This document shows, piece by piece, positions 1 to 5,388 of a stretch of DNA of 8,852 nucleotides (positions are counted from its first letter, which is position 1; the number at the start of each line of letters is the position of its first letter). The notes beneath the pieces are model-generated. The model was not told where the DNA came from. It saw only the letters and a program-made list of their open reading frames with translations, and did not search any database. The position numbers were made by a program, and so were the translations under genes. The stretch is from Comamonadaceae bacterium (GTDB lineage Bacteria > Pseudomonadota > Gammaproteobacteria > Burkholderiales > Burkholderiaceae_C), in assembly GCA_947478935.1 (NCBI GenBank), contig CANJXV010000092.1, positions 1 to 8,852 on the forward strand, read 5' to 3'.

Positions 1-1446
1 ACCAGGGTGCAGCATCACCACGTCTTCGATTTCATTGGGATAGACGTTAAAGCCAGAGACCAAAATCATGTCTTTCAGGCGGTCCACAATTTTGAAGAAA
101 CCTTTTTCATCCATCACCGCTACATCGCCGGTGCGCAAAAAGCCATCTTCGGTCATCACCGCCGCTGTGTCTTGCGGTCGGCGCCAATAACCCTGCATCA
201 CTTGGGGTCCGCGCACGCACAACTCGCCAGGCTCGCCCGCAGGCAAAGTGCGCCCCTGCGCATCGCGAATAGACACTTCGGTGGAAGGCAGTGGCAAGCC
301 AATGGTGCCGTTAAATTGGGTGATGTCAAAAGGATTGACCGTGACCGTGGGCGCGCACTCGGTCAGGCCATAGCCTTCCACCAAAGGCGCTTTCGTCAAT
401 GCTTGCCAACGCTCCGCCACCGAGCGCTGTATGGCAGCGCCGCCGCCTACCGACAAGCGCAGGCTGCCGAAATCCACTTTATGGATATCGGGGTGATTCA
501 GCAAACTATTGAACAAGGTGTTGACCGCCGGTAGAGACACGACGCGGTAGCGCATCAGCAGCTTGACAAAAGCATCCACATCGCGCGGGTCGGACACCAG
601 CACATTGGTGCCGCCCATACCGGTGAACGCGAGGCAAGAGCCGAGCGCAAACACATGGTAGAGCGGGATAGCGGTCATGCTGATCAAGTCCTGCCCCGGC
701 TCCACAAAGGGCGCGCACCAGACCTTGGTTTGCTGCACATTGGCCAAAATATTACGGTGGCTCAGCATGGCGCCTTTGGCTACGCCGGTGGTACCGCCGG
801 TGTATTGCAAAAAGGCCAGGTCGTCGGACTGGATATCGGGTTTTCGAAACGGAACTTGCGCACCCCGGCGCAGCATGCGCCGAAAGTCGGTTGCCATCGG
901 TAATTCATACGCGGGCACGGCATTTTTGACCTGGCGAATCACAAAGTTCGCCACATGGCGCTTGTGCCAGGGCATCATGTCGGCCAGGCCGCTAACGACC
1001 ACATGCTGCACTAGCGTCTTGTCGATGACTTTGGCCAAGGTGTGGGCAAACAAATCGACCACGATGATGGCTAGCGCGCCTGAATCCCGTAGCTGGTGCT
1101 CCAACTCGCGCCCGGTATACATCGGGTTGACGTTGACCACCACATAGCCTGCGCGCAGCAGGCCGAATAGGCACACCGGGTATTGCAGCACATTGGGCAT
1201 CATCAGCGCCACCCGGCTGCCCGGCGCCAAATGCAATACCGATTGGAAATAAGCCGCGACGTGTAAAGACAGGGTGTCTAGTTCGGTAAAACTGAGTTTG
1301 ACGCCGGTCGCACCACTGATAAAGGCGTCGCGGTCGGCATAGAGATTGACCGCGTCTTCTAGGTAATCGGCCAAAGTGCCCAAGGCGTGCTCGTCTATCT
1401 GCTCCGGCACACCGGGCGGGTAGCTTGAGATCCAGGGGGTGTGCAT
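1..1446 (-). CDS. fadD: Long-chain fatty-acid--CoA ligase (acyl-CoA synthetase), 3' end cut by window edge
   Basis: The enzyme activates long-chain fatty acids to acyl-CoA in two steps through an acyl-adenylate, feeding beta-oxidation, and works at the cytoplasmic face of the inner membrane. The minus-strand frame is open for 482 codons from ATG at 1446 to the window edge. Adenylate-forming motifs appear in family order: P-loop YTGGTTGVAKGA (residues 215-226), GYGLTECAP (358-366), FLRTGD (436-441) and DRLKDMILVSGFNVYPNEIE (455-474). Family members are about 550-560 residues, so roughly 75-80 C-terminal residues, including the catalytic lysine of the small domain, lie outside. The start MHTPWISSYPPGVPEQID matches the usual N-terminus of burkholderial FadD proteins as I recall them. 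The ribosome binding site is weak. A promoter-like region with a palindrome lies just upstream. Paralogues with other chain-length preference cannot be excluded, but the ligase assignment is firm. Confidence 0.95.
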   Translation of the reverse strand, partial: MHTPWISSYPPGVPEQIDEHALGTLADYLEDAVNLYADRDAFISGATGVKLSFTELDTLSLHVAAYFQSVLHLAPGSRVALMMPNVLQYPVCLFGLLRAGYVVVNVNPMYTGRELEHQLRDSGALAIIVVDLFAHTLAKVIDKTLVQHVVVSGLADMMPWHKRHVANFVIRQVKNAVPAYELPMATDFRRMLRRGAQVPFRKPDIQSDDLAFLQYTGGTTGVAKGAMLSHRNILANVQQTKVWCAPFVEPGQDLISMTAIPLYHVFALGSCLAFTGMGGTNVLVSDPRDVDAFVKLLMRYRVVSLPAVNTLFNSLLNHPDIHKVDFGSLRLSVGGGAAIQRSVAERWQALTKAPLVEGYGLTECAPTVTVNPFDITQFNGTIGLPLPSTEVSIRDAQGRTLPAGEPGELCVRGPQVMQGYWRRPQDTAAVMTEDGFLRTGDVAVMDEKGFFKIVDRLKDMILVSGFNVYPNEIEDVVMLHPG

Positions 1447-1467
1447 AGGCTGAAAGGCTAAAAGTGC

Positions 1468-1496
1468 AGTGTAACTATACACAAGTGTATTGTCCA
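1468..1496 (-). promoter_or_regulatory. Candidate sigma70 promoter of fadD
   Basis: Read on the minus strand, a -35-like TGGACA (1496-1491) is followed after exactly 17 bases by a -10-like TACACT (1473-1468). Transcription would then begin about 15-20 bases before the fadD ATG. An overlapping alternative is TTGGCT (1501-1496) with TATAGT (1479-1474), spaced 16. Both fits are by eye, and either one puts the neighbouring 14-bp palindrome within the polymerase footprint. Confidence 0.45.
1477..1490. promoter_or_regulatory. Perfect 14-bp palindrome, candidate operator of fadD
   Basis: The site is ATACAC-AA-GTGTAT on the plus strand, two perfect 6-base arms around a 2-base centre. It fills most of the spacer between the candidate -35 and -10 elements of fadD, which is where a repressor would block polymerase. 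In Proteobacteria, fatty-acid degradation genes are commonly repressed by TetR- or GntR-type regulators that release DNA on binding acyl-CoA. I infer a dimeric regulator of that kind but cannot say which, because no regulator gene is present in the window. Confidence 0.45.
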
Positions 1497-1528
1497 GCCA
1501 AAGACAGGGCTGAATCATCGCTAAATGG

Positions 1529-1544
1529 TGGCCGGACCAGGCCA
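1529..1544 (-). terminator. Weak stem-loop downstream of the MscS-family gene
   Basis: TGGCC (1529-1533) and GGCCA (1540-1544) can pair around a 6-base loop, 17 bases past the stop codon of the channel gene on the minus strand. The stem is short and is followed only by ATTT rather than a clear U-run. It could be a weak terminator or chance. It is the only obvious stem in the 114-base gap before fadD, apart from the operator-like palindrome. Confidence 0.2.
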
Positions 1545-1560
1545 ACTCCCTTGTAGCCGC

Positions 1561-2859
1561 CTAGAGCGGAAGCGCCGACGGGCTGGGGCTAGGCGGAGCG
1601 CCACGCACCGTGGCGGCGATGCTGATGCCGTGCTCGCGCAAGGCCCGCAACATGGCCAGGTTCACGTCCGAGCGCAAATTGCCCTGGCCGTTTTCCATAT
1701 CGGCAATCCAATAGACCACGGTCAATTCGATACCGTCGGTGGTGAATTGCGACAGTTGTACGCTGGCCGCCGGGTGCTGCAAGACTCTTGGCTGGGCTTG
1801 CGCCGCTGCTTGCAGCACTTGCATGGCCAGGTCGATATCGGTCTCATAAACCACCTGGATTCGAGAGGTCTGCACCACTTTGGTATCTGCCAGTGATAGG
1901 TTTTCTACCCGGCTAATGAGCAGCATCTCATTGGGGACGATTGCCTCGCGCCCAGTAATGGCGCGCACCACGGTGTAACGGGCATTGATTTGGGTGATGA
2001 TGCCCTCGAAGTCATCCACCCGTACGTTATCGCCAATGCGCAGGCTGCGTTCGGTAAGAATCAAAAAGCCGCTGATGTAATTGGCCGCCAGCTTTTGCAG
2101 GCCAAAACCAATACCCACACCCAAAGCGCCGCCCAAGACCGATAGCGCCGTCAGATCAATGCCAATGGCCGATAAGGCCAGAATCAACCCCAAAAACAAG
2201 AGTGTGACGCGCGTGGCATTGCTAATCGCTTTACGCACCGACAACTCGCCGCCGGTGGCTTCGCGCAAAAGGCGCGACTCAATCGCTGCCGAAATCCACA
2301 GCGTCACGATCAGCACCGCGCTGGCAGTCAGCAGACCTTCAATAATGTTGCGCAACGACAGGCGGGATGCGCCTACTTTCCAACCGATTTGATCCAACTC
2401 GTTAAGCACCAGCGGCAGCAGCCCACTCACCCACAAAACCAGCGCCAGCCAGACCATCCAGGAAATCGTCTGCTCAAAGGCCCGCACCCAGCGCGCCTGC
2501 GAAAACGCCAATTGCAAAACCTTGACGCCAGTGCGTATCACCACCAGCGCCAGCAACACCGGCATGGCCACTTGCAACACCACGACATTGAGCTGGCGGT
2601 CTAAAACGGCGCGGGCTGCGAAAACCAGGCAGAGCAAGATGGCGGGAAACAGCACGCCGTCTATGTCTTTGCGCCCAAACCAAACGGAACGTTGGTCGCG
2701 ACCAATAGCGGCAGCCAGTGCGCGCACCAGACCCCAGGCCACGGCGGCACTCAGGGCCAACGCGGCCAGCTCAATGGCCACCGTAGGTTGGGTAAAGGCC
2801 TCCAGCCACGCGCCCAGGTCTTCAATCGGCGGCGGCGCGGACATACGCACCATGCTCAT
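1561..2859 (-). CDS. MscS-family mechanosensitive ion channel protein
   Basis: This 432-residue inner-membrane protein belongs to the small-conductance mechanosensitive channel family, which opens under membrane tension to release solutes on hypo-osmotic shock. Hydrophobic segments lie at about residues 27-50, 69-87, 92-113, 131-152, 171-195 and 216-234. They are followed by the Gly/Ala-rich pore helix (236-266, containing LGGALGVGIGFGLQK). The cytoplasmic beta domain then starts with the hallmark FLILTERSLRIGDNV (265-279) and the IVPNEMLL stretch (307-314). The C-terminal alpha/beta part runs to about 420 and ends in a Pro/Ser tail. E. coli MscS has 286 residues and three helices, so this is one of the longer relatives with extra N-terminal helices. 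The start at 2859 is chosen because AGAGG sits 6 bases before it; Met3 and Met6 are alternatives. The gene lies 111 bases after the upstream amidohydrolase gene, and the substrate and gating threshold cannot be read from sequence. Confidence 0.92.
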   Translation of the reverse strand: MSMVRMSAPPPIEDLGAWLEAFTQPTVAIELAALALSAAVAWGLVRALAAAIGRDQRSVWFGRKDIDGVLFPAILLCLVFAARAVLDRQLNVVVLQVAMPVLLALVVIRTGVKVLQLAFSQARWVRAFEQTISWMVWLALVLWVSGLLPLVLNELDQIGWKVGASRLSLRNIIEGLLTASAVLIVTLWISAAIESRLLREATGGELSVRKAISNATRVTLLFLGLILALSAIGIDLTALSVLGGALGVGIGFGLQKLAANYISGFLILTERSLRIGDNVRVDDFEGIITQINARYTVVRAITGREAIVPNEMLLISRVENLSLADTKVVQTSRIQVVYETDIDLAMQVLQAAAQAQPRVLQHPAASVQLSQFTTDGIELTVVYWIADMENGQGNLRSDVNLAMLRALREHGISIAATVRGAPPSPSPSALPL

Positions 2860-2918
2860 ACAGCGCCTCTTTCAGCCATAAAAAATAGATGCATACCACC
2901 ATGAACCACGAAGTGCAT

Positions 2919-2949
2919 TTGCACAAACAAGCCCTCGCTTGCATTGCAA
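2919..2949 (-). terminator. Nested stem-loop after the amidohydrolase gene, possible terminator
   Basis: On the minus strand, about 20 bases past the stop codon of the amidohydrolase gene, an inner stem CAAGC (2941-2937)/GCTTG (2932-2928) encloses the tetraloop GAGG. It is flanked by an outer stem TTGCA (2949-2945)/TGCAA (2923-2919). TTTG follows the inner stem directly. This is compact enough to end transcription weakly, or to act as an RNA element before the channel gene. The absence of a long U-run keeps confidence low. Confidence 0.35.
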
Positions 2950-2970
2950 CCGCCCGTAGCCTGAGGAACA

Positions 2971-3924
2971 CTAGACATCCGCTAGCACCCTCAAATGCGC
3001 TTCCACGCTGCGGCCCAGGGCACGCAGGTTGTATCCGCCCTCCAAGCTGGAGACGATGCGCCCCTTGGCATGGGTACGCGCTACGGCTTTGAGCTGCTGA
3101 GTGATCCAGGCGTAATCGGCCTCTACCAAGCCCATCTGGCCCAGGTCGTCGTCGCGGTGGGCATCAAAACCAGCGCTGATAAAAACCATTTCCGGGGCAA
3201 ACGCCTGCAGGCGCGGCAACCATTGGCTTTGCACCAGCGCGCGTACCGCGTCGCCCTTGGTGTACGCCGGCACGGGCACATTCAATATATTGTCGGCATG
3301 GCCTTCGGCGCCGCTGTAGGGGTAATGCGGATGCTGAAAAAACCCCACCATCAAAATGCGTGGATCGTTGCTGACAATGTCCTCGGTGCCGTTGCCATGG
3401 TGCACATCAAAGTCCACGATGGCCACGCGCTGCAAACCGTGGTGCTCCAAGGCGTAGCGGGCGGCAATCGCCACGTTATTAAAAATGCAAAAACCCATGG
3501 CACGATCGCGGCAGGCGTGATGGCCAGGCGGGCGCACTGCGCAAAACGCGTTTTCTAGGTCACCAGCCATCACCGCGTCGGTCGCTGCAATCGCCGCGCC
3601 TGCAGCATGCAATGCGGCCTGCCAACTGTGCGGGTTCATGCTGGTATCGGGATCGATGGCCGCATAGGCACGCCCGGCTTGCGCATGCTCAAAGGCCAAG
3701 TTTTGATGCATGCGGTCTATGGTATCTATGTAACCGTGCCCATGCGCCAGCGCCAATTGTTCCGGATCAGCGGCCGGGGCCTCGTACGACTCCAAGACCG
3801 CCAACATGCCGCTGACCAGCAAGCGATCCTGGATGGCGTCCAAGCGCTCGGGGCATTCCGGGTGGCCCGCACCCATCTCGTGCCGGCGGCAACTGGGATG
3901 GGTGAAATAACCGGTTTTGTGCAT
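2971..3924 (-). CDS. Histone deacetylase family protein (zinc-dependent acetyl-amine amidohydrolase)
   Basis: This 317-residue cytoplasmic enzyme belongs to the arginase/deacetylase fold shared by eukaryotic HDACs, acetoin-utilisation AcuC and acetylpolyamine amidohydrolases, which hydrolyse acetyl-amine bonds using one zinc ion. The catalytic landmarks are complete: tandem His135-His136 in RPPGHHA, zinc ligands Asp173 and His175 in DFDVHHGNGT, third ligand Asp254 in SAGFDAH, and transition-state Tyr298 in EGGYN. The N-terminus carries the family's substrate-entry motif GAGHPECPERL (18-28). Length and motifs fit the common bacterial class-II-like HDAC group. No Shine-Dalgarno is obvious, but the ATG at 3924 gives the usual family N-terminus (HKTGYFTHPSC...). 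The gene diverges from mltB and is followed, same strand, by the channel gene. The true substrate (acetylpolyamine, acetyl-lysine protein or another amide) is unknown, and no polyamine genes are nearby to help. Confidence 0.93.
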   Translation of the reverse strand: MHKTGYFTHPSCRRHEMGAGHPECPERLDAIQDRLLVSGMLAVLESYEAPAADPEQLALAHGHGYIDTIDRMHQNLAFEHAQAGRAYAAIDPDTSMNPHSWQAALHAAGAAIAATDAVMAGDLENAFCAVRPPGHHACRDRAMGFCIFNNVAIAARYALEHHGLQRVAIVDFDVHHGNGTEDIVSNDPRILMVGFFQHPHYPYSGAEGHADNILNVPVPAYTKGDAVRALVQSQWLPRLQAFAPEMVFISAGFDAHRDDDLGQMGLVEADYAWITQQLKAVARTHAKGRIVSSLEGGYNLRALGRSVEAHLRVLADV

Positions 3925-4110
3925 AAAGGCTGGGTTACGCTGGTGGCGGCGATTCTAGTGGCGGGCCTGCGGGCGATATAGCCGCCCTAGCGCCGGTTTG
4001 TACCGCTTGGCGCTTAGCTCGGAGCAGCGAGCCTACCCAGCCCAACAAACCCGCCTGCAAAGAAGGTGCGCCAAGCAAGCGCACTCGATCAGACAGAATG
4101 CAGCTCGTTT
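3925..4110. promoter_or_regulatory. Divergent intergenic region between the amidohydrolase gene and mltB
   Basis: These 186 bases must hold start signals for both flanking genes. On the minus strand, TAGAAT (3957-3952) is a good -10 match 27 bases before the amidohydrolase ATG, but its -35 side is poor. On the plus strand I see no convincing promoter. Two small inverted repeats are present: GGGCG (3971-3975)/CGCCC (3983-3987), and GCTCG (4017-4021)/CGAGC (4028-4032). An imperfect direct repeat, GCGGCGATTCTAG and GCGGGCGATATAG, also occurs. None of these is assigned a function. Confidence 0.3.
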
Positions 4111-5358
4111 ATGCACCGTCCGCCCCGCCCCGTACCATTTTTGCGTAGCCACCATCCTGCTTTGTGGATGCTGCTCGCGGCCCTGGTCACATTGGCCTGC
4201 GGGTATAGCGTGACCGCGCTGGCAGCGCGGTCACAAGCCGCACCCTCCGCGCAGCGCGACTGCGGCCCCGCCAATGCGGGCAAAGACCCCAGCGCCGCAA
4301 AAATAAGCGCCGCCAAAGACAAAGCAGGCAAAAAAGCCAAGAAGCGCAAATGCCTGGCGTCCAAGGTACCGGCACCATCCGCTGCCAGCTACGCCAATAA
4401 GCCAGCCACGCGCGCGGCGGCAGACAACATTGCCCAAAACAACGCCCTAAATCGCGATTGGGTGCGCGCCACACTGGCACAGGCGCACATGCTGCCCGAG
4501 GTGGTACGCGCCGTCACCCCGGCGCAAGACCCGGGCGTGCGCAACTGGCAGGTCTATCGCGACCGGATGGTGGACCCGGTGCGCGTCGAGGCCGGTGTGC
4601 AATTTTGGCTGCGCAATGCCAAGACCCTGGAGCGCGCCGAACGCGAAACCGGCGTGCCGGCTTCGGTGATCGTGGGCATCCTGGGTGTGGAAACGATTTA
4701 CGGTCGGCGCATGGGCAAATACCGCGTGCTGGACGCGCTAGCCACGCTGGCTTTTGACTTCCCCGCCAGCCACCCTAAAGCCCCGGCCCGCGCCGCCTAT
4801 TTCTTGCAAGAACTAGAAAGCTATCTGGTCTGGTGCCAAGCCACTGGGCGCGACCCACTGGCGGTGCGCGGAAGCTATGCCGGCGCTATGGGCATGGCGC
4901 AATTCATGCCGTCGAGCTGGCAAAAATATGCAGTGGACTTTGATGCCGATGGCCGCGTTGATCTGTTTGATAACAGCAAGGACGCCATTGGATCGATCGC
5001 CAATTACCTGGCCGCCTTTGGCTGGAAAGCGGGCATGCCTACGCACTACCCGGTGCAACTCGATAGCCTGCGCCTGAACCTGCCCGCTTTGTTGGAAAGA
5101 GATATTCTGCCTAGCATGTCCCCCGCGCAAATGGCCGAACGCGGCGCCATCCTCCCCCCGCAAGCGCTGCAACACGTAGGGCTTTTGGCACTGATAGAGC
5201 TGGTCAACGGTAATGACGCGCCGGCCAGCTATGTAGTGGGGACCGACAATTTTTATGTCGTCACCCGCTACAACTGGAGTAGCTTCTACGCGATGTCGGT
5301 GATTGAATTAGGACTTGCGGTAAAGGCGCAAATACCAGCGGGTACAGCGCCAAATTAA
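4111..5358 (+). CDS. mltB: Lytic murein transglycosylase B (MltB/SLT_2 family), exported
   Basis: The enzyme cleaves the MurNAc-GlcNAc glycosidic bond of peptidoglycan without water, leaving 1,6-anhydro-muropeptides, and acts in the periplasm. From ATG 4111 the product is 415 residues. Counted from there, a basic N-tail and hydrophobic core (residues about 18-36) form a signal peptide ending near ALAA. An Ala/Lys-rich linker (about 55-85) follows, then the MltB catalytic domain. The proposed catalytic Glu194 lies in GVETIYG, followed by GAMGMAQFMPSSW (258-270), an Asp-rich DADGRVDLFD turn (278-287) and the C-terminal YNWSSFYAM (387-395). No peptidoglycan-binding repeat follows. A Cys sits in TLACG at the end of the hydrophobic core, but its -3 residue is Thr rather than Leu, so lipoprotein status is doubtful. 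A GTG at 4066 would add 15 residues but has its purine-rich stretch touching the start codon, and it buries the signal peptide. The gene converges on comEC. Confidence 0.92.
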   Translation: MHRPPRPVPFLRSHHPALWMLLAALVTLACGYSVTALAARSQAAPSAQRDCGPANAGKDPSAAKISAAKDKAGKKAKKRKCLASKVPAPSAASYANKPATRAAADNIAQNNALNRDWVRATLAQAHMLPEVVRAVTPAQDPGVRNWQVYRDRMVDPVRVEAGVQFWLRNAKTLERAERETGVPASVIVGILGVETIYGRRMGKYRVLDALATLAFDFPASHPKAPARAAYFLQELESYLVWCQATGRDPLAVRGSYAGAMGMAQFMPSSWQKYAVDFDADGRVDLFDNSKDAIGSIANYLAAFGWKAGMPTHYPVQLDSLRLNLPALLERDILPSMSPAQMAERGAILPPQALQHVGLLALIELVNGNDAPASYVVGTDNFYVVTRYNWSSFYAMSVIELGLAVKAQIPAGTAPN

Positions 5359-5388
5359 AGCGCTGACCAATGCATCTCAAGGTGCGCT
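5352..5388 (-). terminator. Candidate intrinsic terminator of comEC at the convergent junction
   Basis: On the minus strand, AGCGCACC (5388-5381) can pair with GGT-ca-GCGCT (5368-5359), giving eight pairs with a 2-base bulge around a 12-base loop. The last T of the stem continues into TTTAATTT (5359-5352), a U-rich tail. The comEC stop codon lies in the loop and the mltB stop lies in the tail, so this element would end comEC transcription inside the convergent overlap. Read on the plus strand, the stem lacks a U-tail, so it is a weaker candidate for mltB. Confidence 0.4.

Noticed and set aside
7..534. Plus-strand open frame of 175 codons
   Set aside because: It lies opposite fadD in exact codon register, is rich in His/Arg/Gln as expected of an antisense shadow, and matches no family I recognise.
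2995..3558. Plus-strand open frame of 187 codons
   Set aside because: It is antisense to the amidohydrolase gene, whose catalytic motifs are all intact on the minus strand; the plus-strand product has no recognisable domain.
4066..4110. GTG start for mltB at 4066
   Set aside because: The purine-rich stretch abuts the codon without spacing, and the extra 15 residues would bury the signal peptide behind an acidic/polar leader.
4813..5175. Minus-strand open frame of 120 codons inside mltB
   Set aside because: It overlaps the conserved MltB catalytic domain and has no recognisable features.
2971..5358. The amidohydrolase and MltB as a joint peptidoglycan-deacetylation system
   Set aside because: HDAC-fold enzymes are not the known peptidoglycan deacetylases (those are NodB-type), the protein has no signal peptide, and the genes are divergent rather than co-directional.
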